Under the pieces are notes generated by a model. The model did no database searches. It saw nothing but the letters and a program-made list of their open reading frames with translations, and was not told where the DNA came from. DNA of 64,000 nt from NCBI RefSeq assembly GCF_016415625.1, contig NZ_WBXP01000002.1:62001-126000 (forward strand), given 5' to 3'. The number at the start of each line of letters is the position of its first letter. Positions within the stretch are counted from its first letter, which is position 1. Below, one piece after another: positions 9,675 through 18,730 of this stretch. Source of the stretch: Shimwellia pseudoproteus. Its GTDB lineage: Bacteria > Pseudomonadota > Gammaproteobacteria > Enterobacterales > Enterobacteriaceae. The translations under genes were made by a program, and so were the position numbers.

Positions 9675-10733
9675 ATGAAAAGCGCGTCTGTTGTAACCCT
9701 TAGCCTGCTCTGCACGCTTGTCGCGCCTCAGGCTGCCCTTGCCGTTGACTATCCGCTACCGCCTGCGGGGAGTCGATTAATTGGACAAAACCAGATATAT
9801 GTCGTGCCGAATGACAAAAAAAATCTTGAATATATAGCCGAGAAATTTGATACCGGGATTTTATTATTGCTGGAGGCAAACTACACAGTCGATCCGTTTT
9901 TACCGAAAGTTGGCACAGAATTGACCATTCCTTCCCAAATGCTGCTCCCGGATGCCCCCCGGGAAGGCATTGTTATTAACCTTGCGGAGCTCAGGCTTTA
10001 TTATTATCCACCGGGCCAGAACCGCGTAGAAGTTTACCCCCTGGGAATTGGCCAACTGGGGCGGGAAACACCGGAAATGGTAACGCGTATTATCCAAAAA
10101 ATTCCTAATCCCACCTGGACACCTACCGCAAATATACGCGCCCGATCGGCGGCCCAGGGAATAAAATTACCGGCGGTTGTCCCTGCCGGGCCGAATAATC
10201 CGCTGGGGCTATTTGCGCTGCGCCTTGAGAAGGGCGGCGGTGAATACCTGATCCACGGGACCAACAGCCGTACCAGTATTGGCCAGCGGGTGAGCTCTGG
10301 CTGTATGCGAATGCGGGCCCAGGACATCAAAGCATTATTCAGCCAGGTGGCGTGGGGCACCCGGGTACAAATCATCAACGAACCTATCAAATACAGCATA
10401 GAGCCGAACGGTAAGCGCTATATCGAAGTTCACCAACCGCTGTCGCGTAACGACTGGGAGAACCCGCAAACGGTCCCGATTGCCATCACTAAACCGATGG
10501 GCACGTTTATTGATAGTCCGTTGAGCGATCAGTTAGCTATCGACAAAGCCATTACCCGGCGGGCGGGTTACCCGGTACAGGTTAATCCAGGGCTCTCTGC
10601 GGCCCCTGGAGGGCAGGGAAGTGCCAGACCGCCGCAAAGTACACAGTCAGTGAATAAAACCGGCCAGAATGGCGCAGGGCTCTCTGCATTAACGGAGCCA
10701 GCCAGTGGTTTGAGGGGAAATAATCGCAGTTAG
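9675..10733 (+). CDS. ldtE: LdtE (YnhG), L,D-transpeptidase
   Basis: About 352 residues with a cleavable signal peptide ([13 protein letters not shown] to a site near ALAVDY). A LysM-like segment follows at about residues 35-90, then a YkuD catalytic domain with the histidine in YLIHGT and the cysteine block SSGCMRM. LdtE forms 3-3 cross-links in peptidoglycan. ATG 9675 gives the normal export signal; the frame opens earlier, at 9642. The C-terminal tail is Gly/Ser/Pro-rich and unlike the E. coli tail. Convergent with lpp, as in E. coli. Confidence 0.93.
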   Translation: MKSASVVTLSLLCTLVAPQAALAVDYPLPPAGSRLIGQNQIYVVPNDKKNLEYIAEKFDTGILLLLEANYTVDPFLPKVGTELTIPSQMLLPDAPREGIVINLAELRLYYYPPGQNRVEVYPLGIGQLGRETPEMVTRIIQKIPNPTWTPTANIRARSAAQGIKLPAVVPAGPNNPLGLFALRLEKGGGEYLIHGTNSRTSIGQRVSSGCMRMRAQDIKALFSQVAWGTRVQIINEPIKYSIEPNGKRYIEVHQPLSRNDWENPQTVPIAITKPMGTFIDSPLSDQLAIDKAITRRAGYPVQVNPGLSAAPGGQGSARPPQSTQSVNKTGQNGAGLSALTEPASGLRGNNRS

Positions 10734-10747
10734 GGTGGAGAGCAGGC

Positions 10748-10778
10748 AAAAAAAATGGCGCACAATGTGCGCCATTTT
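10748..10778. terminator. Bidirectional terminator between ldtE and lpp
   Basis: ATGGCGCAC and GTGCGCCAT form a perfect stem around AAT. An A run on the left serves as the T run for lpp on the minus strand, and a shorter T run follows on the right for ldtE. This is the abundant-transcript terminator expected after lpp. Confidence 0.88.
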
Positions 10779-10799
10779 GTCATCATGGTAACTAAATAC

Positions 10800-11048
<249 letters not shown>

Positions 11049-11080
11049 CTAGATTGAGTTAATCTCCATGTAGCGTTACA

Positions 11081-11109
11081 AGTATTACACAAACTTTTTT
11101 ATGTTGAGA
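11081..11109 (-). promoter_or_regulatory. lpp promoter
   Basis: Read on the minus strand, a -35 region TCTCAA and a -10 AATACT lie 17 bases apart. The leader reads into GGAGATTAACTCAATCTAG before the start codon. The arrangement is nearly identical to the classical strong E. coli lpp promoter and leader. Confidence 0.8.
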
Positions 11110-11541
11110 ATATTTTTTTTAATTATGGGCCACTTATTTTGATCGTTCGCTCAAAGATTCATCTGTTTCACACTGATTGATAAAAAAACATGTAAAAACA
11201 TCTGCGTTCCATCGGATTTATCTTACGAGAACGGCGATTAAATAGTGTCAATCGATTGGATTTTTTTATTATCCCGGGCTACCGAAAAATAAAAAAAGCC
11301 TCTATTGGCTAAGGTGAGCCACTTAACAAGGCAACGATTATTTTTAAGGAAAACGTGCGATAGCATTTTTTTATGCTGGTATTGCGGGAAAATTCGGCAA
11401 TTCCCCCTCGGCACCATCAAAAAAAGGCCCGCGCTAAGCACGGGCCTTTTTACTACTGCAACCGCGGCGGCCCACAGACCCATTATTGATCAGTGGGACC
11501 CCATCCGGCGCCAGAGACGCAAAATGTATTGCGCTGGCTAA
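11110..11541. other. AT-rich spacer between the lpp promoter and the pykF 3' end, with pykF terminators
   Basis: No gene is seen. The stretch is AT-rich, as upstream of lpp in E. coli. It contains the pykF terminator near 11421-11450 and a weaker hairpin (AGCC/GGCT with a flanking A run) near 11297-11312. Confidence 0.5.
11421..11450 (-). terminator. pykF terminator
   Basis: GGCCCG and CGGGCC pair around CGCTAAGCA. The A run on the left is a T run in the pykF direction, and a T run also follows on the right. It lies about 90 bases past the pykF stop. Confidence 0.82.
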
Positions 11542-12954
11542 TTACAGTACGTGTACGGACGCGGTATTGGTGGTGCCGCTCGGTACCAGTGCGCCAGATA
11601 CCATAACAACCACGTCGCCTTTCTGCGCCAGGCCGCTCTGCAGGGCCAGTTCTTTACCCAGACGGTAGAAGTCATCAGTTGAGCTGATAACGTCAACCTG
11701 CTGGGCGATAACACCTTTGCTCAGCACCAGCTGATGTGCGGTCTTCTCGTTAGTGGTCAGCGCCAGGATAGTGGCATCCGGGAAGTATTTACGAACGGAT
11801 TTCGCCGATTTACCGCCGCTGGTGGCGACTACGATCAGCGGCGCAGCCAGTTTTTCAGCGGTTTCTACGGCACCACGGCACACGGCTTCAGTGATACGCA
11901 GCTTGCGGGTGTCGTGGTTGTCGTCCAGACGGCTGTGCATCACGCGGTCAGTACGTTCACAGATGGTCGCCATGATGGTGACTGCTTCCAGCGGGTATTT
12001 CCCTTTGGCAGACTCACCAGACAGCATGACCGCATCGGTACCGTCGAGGATGGCGTTCGCAACGTCACCGGCTTCCGCACGGGTCGGACGCGGGTTTTTG
12101 ATCATGGAATCCAGCATCTGGGTTGCGGTGATGACCACTTTGCGTGCTTTAACGCATTTTTCGATCATCATTTTTTGGGCGAAGATAACTTCTTCAACCG
12201 GGATTTCAACACCCAGGTCACCACGGGCAACCATGATACCGTCAGACGCTTCCAGGATTTCGTCGAAGTTGTTCAGGCCTTCCTGGTTTTCGATTTTGGA
12301 GATGATCTGGATGTTTTCACCACCGTGGGCCACCAGGTGCTCACGGATTTCAACCACGTCAGAACGTTTACGGATAAAGGATGCCGCAACGAAATCCACA
12401 CCCTGTTCGCAACCGAAGATCAGGTCCTGTTTGTCTTTTTCAGCCAGTGCCGGCAGCGCGATGGAAACACCCGGCAGGTTAACACCTTTGTTTTCGCCCA
12501 GGTCGCCGTTGTTCAGCACTTTACAGATAACTTTATTACCTTCGATGGCGGTCACTTCCATACCGATCAGACCATCGTCAACCAGTACGGTGTTGCCAAC
12601 GGACAGGTCAGTGGTCAGCCCTTCGTAGGTAACGGCAACGATTTCACTGTTACCCACCACGGATTTATCGGTGGTGAAGGTGAAGGTCTGGCCCGCTTTC
12701 AGGGACACGTCATTACCGCCTTCCAGTTTAATGGTGCGGATTTCCGGGCCTTTAGTATCTAGCAGGATCGCCGCCTGTTTGCCGGTTTTCGCCATAATGT
12801 TGCGCAGGTTCTGGATGCGCTGACCGTGTTCGGCATAATCACCGTGGGAGAAGTTCAGACGCATTACGTTCATGCCCGCATCGAGCATTTTGGACAGCAT
12901 CTCTTCAGATTCAGTTTTCGGGCCGATAGTACAAACGATTTTGGTCTTTTTCAT
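11542..12954 (-). CDS. pykF: PykF, pyruvate kinase I
   Basis: The 470-residue enzyme is nearly identical in layout to E. coli Pyk[20 protein letters not shown] opens the barrel, the catalytic segment is [17 protein letters not shown] with [12 protein letters not shown], and the allosteric C-domain ends [12 protein letters not shown]. It makes pyruvate and ATP from phosphoenolpyruvate and ADP and is activated by fructose-1,6-bisphosphate. An in-frame ATG exists at 12993, but ATG 12954 gives the known N-terminus. A Cra operator and promoter lie upstream. Confidence 0.98.
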   Translation of the reverse strand: MKKTKIVCTIGPKTESEEMLSKMLDAGMNVMRLNFSHGDYAEHGQRIQNLRNIMAKTGKQAAILLDTKGPEIRTIKLEGGNDVSLKAGQTFTFTTDKSVVGNSEIVAVTYEGLTTDLSVGNTVLVDDGLIGMEVTAIEGNKVICKVLNNGDLGENKGVNLPGVSIALPALAEKDKQDLIFGCEQGVDFVAASFIRKRSDVVEIREHLVAHGGENIQIISKIENQEGLNNFDEILEASDGIMVARGDLGVEIPVEEVIFAQKMMIEKCVKARKVVITATQMLDSMIKNPRPTRAEAGDVANAILDGTDAVMLSGESAKGKYPLEAVTIMATICERTDRVMHSRLDDNHDTRKLRITEAVCRGAVETAEKLAAPLIVVATSGGKSAKSVRKYFPDATILALTTNEKTAHQLVLSKGVIAQQVDVISSTDDFYRLGKELALQSGLAQKGDVVVMVSGALVPSGTTNTASVHVL

Positions 12955-13165
12955 GACAGTCTTAGTCTTAAGTTGAGAAGGATTCAGATACATTTTCTCT
13001 GAGGGCGATGGGGCTACCCGCAGAGTGCAATAGCGTAGCGTGAAAGCGGTTGATCACACGCCTAAGGATAGGTGACAGAAAAAAAGCGTGCAGAATAAAG
13101 TGTGCTTGCGGCTCAGCTGGCCTGGACAGGGCAGATTCATGAGAGTGAATGCGTCGAATCAAGAT

Positions 13166-13179
13166 GCTGAAACCATTCA
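13166..13179. promoter_or_regulatory. Cra (FruR) operator at the pykF promoter
   Basis: GCTGAAACCATTCA fits the Cra consensus at every position. It lies just downstream of the pykF -10 element, a repressing position. Cra repression of pykF is established in E. coli. Confidence 0.8.
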
Positions 13180-13196
13180 ATTAGAAACAGGCCGCT

Positions 13197-13225
13197 ATTA
13201 TAGGCCATATTTATCTCTGATTGAA
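13197..13225 (-). promoter_or_regulatory. pykF promoter
   Basis: On the minus strand a perfect -10 TATAAT (complement of 13197-13202) is preceded at 17 bases by a weak -35 TTCAAT. Transcription would run through the Cra operator into the roughly 240-base pykF leader. The rest of 12955-13471 holds nothing I can name. Confidence 0.65.
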
Positions 13226-13471
13226 AATAAAAACGGTGTTTCAGAAGCATTTTGGGCAACTTTAGTTCAAATTGTAATTTTGATGTAAATAGGAATTTAA
13301 GTGAATCCCCCATCAGGCTGCCGATCAGGCCTCACAGTTTGAGTAAAACTAAGACAATTACCGGATTATTTACACAATAATAACCAGCCACAGACAACTT
13401 TGCAGGCAATTTGCCATGCTGTGGGCGTAAAGGACGCCACAAGCGTGGCACAGGGTACTCAGGAGGAGTTT

Positions 13472-13651
13472 ATGGTTAGATCAACGCATTGTCCGCGGGT
13501 CAGGCAATCGGTCCGCTGGGAGGGCGCCCAGGCGACCCAGAATCTTCATGAGGCTGATTCACGCCGGGTCTGGTCCGCGACCCGCAGTGACTGCGCCAGT
13601 AAAAAACGCTGGAAATGGGCGCCGCGTCCCACGGCGACCCTCTGTGAATAA
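13472..13651 (+). CDS. Small basic hypothetical protein (59 aa)
   Basis: ATG at 13472 has a strong GGAGGAG site eight bases upstream, and the frame runs to TAA before a GC-rich hairpin. The product is rich in Arg and Trp (VRQSVRW, RRVWSATRS, KKRWKWAPR) and has three cysteines. It has no signal or membrane segment. I do not recognise it. It could instead be the body of a small RNA ending at the downstream hairpin. Confidence 0.35.
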   Translation: MVRSTHCPRVRQSVRWEGAQATQNLHEADSRRVWSATRSDCASKKRWKWAPRPTATLCE

Positions 13652-13666
13652 GCCGTTTCTCCGTAT

Positions 13667-13694
13667 CGCCGCCCCGGTGCGGCGATCTTCTTTT
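13667..13694 (+). terminator. Terminator-like hairpin after the 59-aa ORF
   Basis: CGCCGC and GCGGCG form a stem around CCCGGT, followed by a T-rich stretch ending TTTT. It closes a short transcription unit upstream of yjdI. Confidence 0.6.
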
Positions 13695-13823
13695 AGCCCG
13701 TATTCCGCAGGCTTGCGGGAGAATATCCCGGGCCATTCGCCATGAATTGCACTATGCTCTCCATACCGGCCAGCAGACGCCGGAAACAATAATATGCTGT
13801 GTCAGCATGTCGTGGAGAAAGTG

Positions 13824-14057
13824 ATGGACGAGAAAACATTACGCGAGGCGGGCTACCGTCAGTATCGCGGGAGCGAGATTGATGTGTGGTTTAATCTGAA
13901 TATTTGCCAGCACTCCGGTAACTGTGTGCGTGGCGACAGTCGGCTGTTTAAACTGCAACGTCAGCCGTGGATCATGCCAGACAACGTCGATAAGGCCACG
14001 GTCATCCGCGTGATTGATACCTGCCCCAGCGGGGCACTGAAGTACTGTGTGAAATAA
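13824..14057 (+). CDS. yjdI: YjdI, DUF1271/Fer4_19-type protein
   Basis: The 77-residue protein matches E. coli YjdI ([29 protein letters not shown], then [10 protein letters not shown] and [12 protein letters not shown]). Cysteines in ICQHSGNC and DTCPSG suggest a divergent ferredoxin-like metal site. Start ATG 13824 has GGAG upstream; an earlier in-frame ATG at 13794 lacks a good site. Molecular role unknown. It is followed at 25 bases by yjdJ, its usual partner. Confidence 0.85.
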   Translation: MDEKTLREAGYRQYRGSEIDVWFNLNICQHSGNCVRGDSRLFKLQRQPWIMPDNVDKATVIRVIDTCPSGALKYCVK

Positions 14058-14082
14058 ACCGGCAGCGCATGGAGGAGAGCGA

Positions 14083-14355
14083 GTGGAAATTCTCGAAGGT
14101 AATACCTGCTTTTATGTCAACGATGCCCAGGGGAAACGGGTGGCTGAGATTGTGTTTGTGCCCACCGGGGATAACCTCTGCATCATCGAGCATACCGACG
14201 TCGATCCGGCCCTTAAAGGGCAGGGGGTAGGGAAAAAACTGGTGGCAAAAGTGGTGGAGCGTATGCGCCGTGAGCACCGTAAAATCATCCCGCTGTGCCC
14301 GTTTGCGAAACACGAGTTTGACACCACCCCGGAATATAACGATATCCGCGCCTGA
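14083..14355 (+). CDS. yjdJ: YjdJ, GNAT-type N-acetyltransferase
   Basis: The 90-residue minimal GNAT domain has the acetyl-CoA pyrophosphate loop GQGVGKKLV, preceded by [12 protein letters not shown] and followed by [18 protein letters not shown]. This matches E. coli YjdJ and the eukaryotic YidJ/GTLF3B-type small acetyltransferases. The GTG start at 14083 has GGAGAG upstream. Substrate is unknown. Cotranscribed with yjdI. Confidence 0.85.
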   Translation: MEILEGNTCFYVNDAQGKRVAEIVFVPTGDNLCIIEHTDVDPALKGQGVGKKLVAKVVERMRREHRKIIPLCPFAKHEFDTTPEYNDIRA

Positions 14356-14362
14356 GTTCAGC

Positions 14363-14390
14363 GTGGCAGCCCTGACGGGGTTGCCACTTT
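14363..14390 (+). terminator. Terminator after yjdJ
   Basis: GTGGCAGCCC and GGGGTTGCCAC pair around TGAC, with TTT following. Confidence 0.65.
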
Positions 14391-14486
14391 CACCGTGACC
14401 TTTCTTGAATTGCCTTAACTAAACTGACACTATATTGCAACATTTGGCGTTATCTATTTGCCAGGCCGGGCAACAGAGAGTGTGTG

Positions 14487-14825
14487 ATGGGCTTGCTTAT
14501 CAAGGCGATTATTGGCGCCGTCGTCGTGGTGTTAATGGGTATTTTATCAAAAACCCGTCATTATTATTTGGCAGGCCTGGTGCCGCTGTTTCCCACCTTC
14601 GCGCTGATCGCGCACTATATTGTTGCCAGCGAGCGGGGCATTGAGGCGCTGCGCACCACGATAATCTTCGGCCTCTGGGCCATTATCCCCTATATTATCT
14701 ACCTCAGCACCCTGTGGTACTTCAGCGGATTTATGCGGGTTCCGCTGGCGTTACTCTCGGCGGTGCTCTGCTGGTGCCTGGCGGCACTGGTGCTGACCAT
14801 GTGCTGGGCGCGCTGGCACAACTGA
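14487..14825 (+). CDS. ydgC: YdgC, GlpM-family inner-membrane protein
   Basis: The 112-residue protein consists of about four hydrophobic segments. It closely follows E. coli YdgC (MGLLIKAIIGAVVVVLMG, YYLAGLVPLFPTFALIAHYIVASERG, LWYFSGFMR). The family name GlpM comes from a Pseudomonas gene affecting alginate; the E. coli role is unknown. ATG 14487 gives MGLLIKA; a GTG one codon earlier is in frame but less likely. Confidence 0.85.
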   Translation: MGLLIKAIIGAVVVVLMGILSKTRHYYLAGLVPLFPTFALIAHYIVASERGIEALRTTIIFGLWAIIPYIIYLSTLWYFSGFMRVPLALLSAVLCWCLAALVLTMCWARWHN

Positions 14826-14890
14826 TTGTTACATAAGGCTTATATATTATTGATACCGCGATATGATTTTATATTCGCTTTGGCTATTTT

Positions 14891-14931
14891 TTGTTCAGAA
14901 CGAACGCGCTATAATGTTCTGAAACGAACAA
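14891..14931. promoter_or_regulatory. Inverted repeat enclosing the ydiH -10 element
   Basis: TTGTTCAGAAC on the left and GTTCTGAAACGAACAA on the right are imperfect inverted repeats. The sequence between them includes a perfect -10 TATAAT (14910-14915). The layout suggests an operator occluding the ydiH promoter. No regulator is identified. Confidence 0.45.
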
Positions 14932-14947
14932 CTGATAGAGGATCATT

Positions 14948-15136
14948 ATGAACACTGAGCTAGACCCGGCAACACTCGCCCTTGAGTATATGCGTCGGGA
15001 AGCAGAAGAACTCACTCCGGCCCAATTTCTGATTCGTCTGCGCCAGCTACAGCTGGAGTTTGCGGATTTGCTGGAATTGACCCATGTGGAGCTTCGTGAA
15101 GAGATCTCTTTTGCCAGCGAATACGGCGTTCATTGA
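14948..15136 (+). CDS. ydiH: YdiH, small conserved enterobacterial protein
   Basis: The 62-residue protein matches E. coli YdiH (LDPATLALEYMRREAEELTPAQFL, LRQLQLEFADLLELTHVELREEI, ending GVH). It is helical and acidic with no membrane segment. Function unknown. In E. coli ydiH sits beside sufA; here it has moved about 11 kb away. Confidence 0.82.
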   Translation: MNTELDPATLALEYMRREAEELTPAQFLIRLRQLQLEFADLLELTHVELREEISFASEYGVH

Positions 15137-15197
15137 TCCCCTCTCGCTTTACGCATCTCTGATGTACGCCGGGCAGCGCAACGGCACAGATAATAAG

Positions 15198-15223
15198 CGG
15201 TCACTTCAGGTGGCCGTTTTTTT
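15198..15223 (+). terminator. Terminator after ydiH
   Basis: CGGTCAC and GGTGGCCG pair around a TTCA loop with one G-T pair, followed by seven T residues. Confidence 0.78.
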
Positions 15224-15339
15224 ATGGGCGCAGTATGCGTGGTGAAACAGCGGCTACAGGCGGGGATAATCGGCAGGTGTCATTAGCAGGACAATCATAG
15301 CAACAGAATGCCGCCGTGCGCGGCATTCAGCGTTCACAA

Positions 15340-15543
15340 TCAGTGGAACCCAAGACGAATCAGCTCTACGGGTTCAATACGATCGGCAAGGCCGTCCACT
15401 TCAACGGTTTTTTCACGACGCAGGTGGATGGTATCCAGGCCCTGGCCGTAAATCGCTTTAATGACGCCGGTTTTGCCGGTGCCGTTAACCATGACGCGGC
15501 TGCCGGTGGTGATTGGATTGTGGTTACGATCATAAGTCATCAT
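15340..15543 (-). CDS. ydhZ: YdhZ-like small protein
   Basis: The 67-residue protein (MMTYDRNHNPITTGSRVMV, GTGKTGVIKAIYGQ, REKTVEVDG, ending LIRLGF) resembles E. coli YdhZ as I recall it, a small KOW/SH3-like beta protein. Function unknown. GGAG lies upstream of the first ATG; the second ATG is possible. In E. coli ydhZ is next to pykF, so nearby placement fits. A stem (GAATGCCGC/GCGGCATTC) at 15306-15328 follows the stop. Confidence 0.7.
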   Translation of the reverse strand: MMTYDRNHNPITTGSRVMVNGTGKTGVIKAIYGQGLDTIHLRREKTVEVDGLADRIEPVELIRLGFH

Positions 15544-15724
15544 TGTGTTTCTCCTCTGAAATTGATGAGTTCTTCAGACACCCATTATTCTAGAAGGCGC
15601 GATGAGCAATATGTTAACCCAGATCAAAACTGACTTAATTGTGTGACATATATCACCGGCGATTATCCTCGCCGGGGCGGGGCGCTATAATAGTAAACAG
15701 CAATCAACCAACCCAGGAGGTGTT

Positions 15725-15991
15725 ATGGCTGTTGGATGGGCAGGTGATGGTGCTGAGCAGGATCAAATTAACAGCACCATAGAGGACGGTATCGCCAGGG
15801 CTCGCAGCGCGCTCCCCGCCGGGGAGAGTCTTATGGAATGTGAAGTTTGTGGTGAAGTTATCCCTGAGGGACGGCGCAAGGCCATCCCCGGCGTGCGGCG
15901 CTGCGTACGCTGCCAGTCCCAGGCAGATCAGCACGCGGCGGCATTTTCCGGGTACAACCGGCGCGGATCAAAGGACAGCCAGCTGCGTTAG
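15725..15991 (+). CDS. ybiI: YbiI, DksA/TraR-type C4 zinc-finger protein
   Basis: The 88-residue protein matches E. coli YbiI (MAVGWAGDGAEQDQINSTIED, then CEVCGEVIPEGRRKAIPGVRRCVRCQ, ending GYNRRGSKDSQLR). The CxxC and CxxC pairs form the zinc finger of the DksA/TraR family. The coiled-coil arm of DksA is absent. RNA polymerase effects are possible but unproven. A CTATAAT -10 and an AGGAGG site precede it. Confidence 0.88.
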   Translation: MAVGWAGDGAEQDQINSTIEDGIARARSALPAGESLMECEVCGEVIPEGRRKAIPGVRRCVRCQSQADQHAAAFSGYNRRGSKDSQLR

Positions 15992-15995
15992 CCGC

Positions 15996-16751
15996 TTACC
16001 CCCTGCGGGCAATGATAAAGAGCCGCGGAAAGCGCATCAACCGCTGGCCATCGCGGCGCGGGGGATATGCCTGCGACAATTGGCTGGCGTAGTTATCGAG
16101 AAACTGCGCCTGTTGCCCGGCATTCAGCGGCGCCAGCCAGGGGCGCAGCCCGGTACTGCTCAGCCAGTCGATAATTGCCGCCACAGACGGCATCACATGA
16201 TAGTAAGTGGTGCGCCACAGATCGACCCGGCAACCGCTGTCGCAGAGCAAATCATAATAGTGTTCCGCCGGTAACAATGCTTCCCGTCCGGCGGGGGGAA
16301 ATCCCAGCGCCCGGGCGGTGGCGCGCATCAGCGCGTGGGTCGGCTCCGCCATATTGTCCGGCATTTGTACCGCCAGACAGCCGCCATGATCCAGCTGTGC
16401 CGCCAGATGAGGAAACAGCCGGGGATGATCGCCCAGCCACTGCAGCGATGCATTGGCAAAAATCAGCTGCTGGGGGGTATCGGGCTGCCAGTGGGCAATA
16501 TCCGCCGCGATAAAGCGACATTCAGGGAGGGCGCTGCGGGCCTGTGCCAGCATAGCTGGCGAATTATCAACCCCGGTAATCTGGGCCTGCGGCCAGCGCT
16601 GGTATAACAAGGCGCTGCTATTGCCCGGGCCACAGCCTAAATCGCTTATCTGCTGTGGGGCTTCAAGATCCAGTTGCGCCAGTAACTCCCTGGCCGGGCG
16701 CGTGCGTTCACTGCTAAAGCGTAAATAACGTTCCGGTTCCCAGTCTTGCAT
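15996..16751 (-). CDS. tam: Tam, trans-aconitate 2-methyltransferase
   Basis: The 251-residue class I SAM methyltransferase has motif [16 protein letters not shown] (about residues 34-48) and the Tam-specific blocks [31 protein letters not shown] and [11 protein letters not shown]. It methylates trans-aconitate, an inhibitor of aconitase. In E. coli tam directly precedes yneE. Here the metallophore cluster and other genes separate the two by about 31 kb, which marks the insertion. Confidence 0.92.
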   Translation of the reverse strand: MQDWEPERYLRFSSERTRPARELLAQLDLEAPQQISDLGCGPGNSSALLYQRWPQAQITGVDNSPAMLAQARSALPECRFIAADIAHWQPDTPQQLIFANASLQWLGDHPRLFPHLAAQLDHGGCLAVQMPDNMAEPTHALMRATARALGFPPAGREALLPAEHYYDLLCDSGCRVDLWRTTYYHVMPSVAAIIDWLSSTGLRPWLAPLNAGQQAQFLDNYASQLSQAYPPRRDGQRLMRFPRLFIIARRG

Positions 16752-16793
16752 GGCGACGCCTCCGCGGGTGATGGGTGGTGCTGCCGGGGGTGT

Positions 16794-18305
16794 TCAGGTT
16801 CGGCGAGCGTTTTTGCGTAATTGTTTGTCCTGATACAGGCACAAGTCGGCTTCGTGACAGGCATGTTCGAGGGTATCATCATCCTGCATCTGATAGCTGC
16901 CCGAAGAAAATTTCACCCACTGGTGGCTGTCCGTCTGCCGTAACCGTTCAATGATCCGCTGCATCAGGGCGGCGATATTCTCGTCAGTATAGTTGACCAG
17001 AATCAGGCAAAACTCATCGCCGCCGAGCCGTACCGCATAGTCACTTTTCCTGATCGATAACAGGATCGCTGCCGCCAGCAGGGTGATCGCGGTATCCCCG
17101 GCTTTGTGTCCCCGGGTATCGTTAATCTGCTTAAGCCCGTCGAGGTCGATAGCGATAAAGGTAATACCTATCTGCCGCTTCACCAGATGGTTTAACCGGT
17201 TTTCCAGATCCGCCGACAGCACCTTACGGTTATAGAGCCCGGTCATACTGTCGGTGATATTTTCCTTGCTGAGCAGCAGATGACGGCGAAAGTGGTTACG
17301 CACCAGATAAAGCAGCAATAGCGTGCCGATAATATAGGGTAAAAGCAGCTGATAACTGGTGAGGATAAAGTAGCTGAAGTCCACCGACAGCAGAACGTTG
17401 ATATCCGGTGAGAGGGACTGCCGGTATTCCACATAGCTGAACAGCCGGTGCTCGGGCTGTTTTACCTGAATGGCCAGCCGGTTGGTCTGGTCGTTAATGG
17501 TCAAGGCCAGATAACGCCATAGCCGGGGCCTGTCCAGGGTGTAGAACATGCGGTTAAGGGTCGACTTATCAAAATCCACCACCACGACACCGCGTAAAAC
17601 GCCCCCGGAGAATACCGGGGTCAGCAGGGAAATAACCGGCTGACGTGTATTATGATCCTGGTAAATATTGGTTGTGACAGTATCGCTGCTGGCCAGGGCG
17701 CGTAATGCGGCCGGGGACATATGAAAGGGGTTCTCCTCGAGCAATTTCCAGGCGCTGAACTGAAAGTCATCCACATCCAGCCGGTGGTAGAAATAGACAT
17801 ACTGGTAAGTGAAATCAATATAGTAATTATGTTTATGCCCGGCAATCAGCCGCTGTGCATCCAGCCCGTAGGGGTGCCGCTGCTCCGCGACTTCGGCATC
17901 GTATTTCTGCATAATCGGGATATCCTGAACCCAGCTGGCAACATCGTGATTCAGGGATTGTAAGCTGCCGTGGAGAATATTATTCCCGGCGCCGGCGTGC
18001 AGGTTTATTCCCCGAACCTCACCTTTGGCCTCGATTTGCGCGCTGAGTTTACTGCGCTGGGCGGCGCTTAGCGGGGCATTAAGCCGCTGTTCAGAAAAGG
18101 CGTGCATCAGCGTCATGGATTGATTCTGGTTGATAAACTTCTCATACAGAATGGACGTGGCGCCGTTTTCCACAATATACGCCATATATTTTTTCATGGC
18201 GTCGTGCTCCTGAAACAGAAAATGGAGCAAAAACGAAGAGGTCAGCAGCACTACACCACAGGAAATGAGTCGCTGGTTTATTTTATATTTTGACGCGATA
18301 GCCAC
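16794..18305 (-). CDS. dgcJ: DgcJ (YeaJ), membrane diguanylate cyclase
   Basis: The 503-residue protein has an N-terminal membrane segment (about residues 13-30), a periplasmic sensor domain, a second membrane segment near residues 325-345 and a C-terminal GGDEF domain. The active site reads RLGGDEFCLI, and NITDSMTGLYNRKVL starts the cyclase. The sensor region (YVYFYHRLDVD, SIYQD-like NIYQDHNTRQ, LLTPVF) follows E. coli DgcJ. It makes c-di-GMP and so affects motility and biofilm. No EAL domain. It lies upstream of tam on the same strand. Confidence 0.88.
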   Translation of the reverse strand: MAIASKYKINQRLISCGVVLLTSSFLLHFLFQEHDAMKKYMAYIVENGATSILYEKFINQNQSMTLMHAFSEQRLNAPLSAAQRSKLSAQIEAKGEVRGINLHAGAGNNILHGSLQSLNHDVASWVQDIPIMQKYDAEVAEQRHPYGLDAQRLIAGHKHNYYIDFTYQYVYFYHRLDVDDFQFSAWKLLEENPFHMSPAALRALASSDTVTTNIYQDHNTRQPVISLLTPVFSGGVLRGVVVVDFDKSTLNRMFYTLDRPRLWRYLALTINDQTNRLAIQVKQPEHRLFSYVEYRQSLSPDINVLLSVDFSYFILTSYQLLLPYIIGTLLLLYLVRNHFRRHLLLSKENITDSMTGLYNRKVLSADLENRLNHLVKRQIGITFIAIDLDGLKQINDTRGHKAGDTAITLLAAAILLSIRKSDYAVRLGGDEFCLILVNYTDENIAALMQRIIERLRQTDSHQWVKFSSGSYQMQDDDTLEHACHEADLCLYQDKQLRKNARRT

Positions 18306-18592
18306 CTGGCACTCCCGGGGAACAAGACACAGCAGATGCTGTGAGGGAAATTGTAATATAAATTACCCCGGCGCGATGCCGGGAGTGCATCATGGGCTGT
18401 TGAATGGTTGAAAAAACATCAGCAGACGGCGGAGGTATTAATTATCGGGGGTTGAACTGCGGTTGATGCTCAGGGCGATAGGATGCTAGAAAACGCTGCA
18501 CATCAGGACGATATAGCATCATCTGCAGCCATAATGATAGCCAACGCAATCCATGCAATTCACCGCCAGTCCTCATACTGGCGTTTTTTTTT
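18306..18592 (+). ncRNA. Possible small RNA ending in an orphan terminator
   Basis: A strong + strand terminator (CGCCAGT, CCTCAT loop, ACTGGCG, then nine T) sits at 18564-18592. No gene precedes it on that strand: dgcJ and the receptor both run on the minus strand. The terminator must end a transcript begun in 18306-18560. A small RNA is the simplest reading. No known sRNA is recognised and the promoter is not certain. Confidence 0.35.
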
Positions 18593-18730
18593 GTCTGTTT
18601 TTTATCTTTAGCTGGCGGCGGTCCGCAACATCTGTCATCTCTTCCCCCGTTACCCAGCACCGCCCCGATAGGGACGGCGCTGGAAAAATGATCCCGACAG
18701 GATGGCGGTCACTGCCGCCGGGCCGCGCGA

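Noticed and set aside
11734-12762. 342-residue open frame opposite pykF
   Set aside because: It lies wholly antisense to a highly conserved glycolytic gene and has the Phe/Val/Asp-rich shadow composition caused by pykF codon use. No ribosome-binding site.
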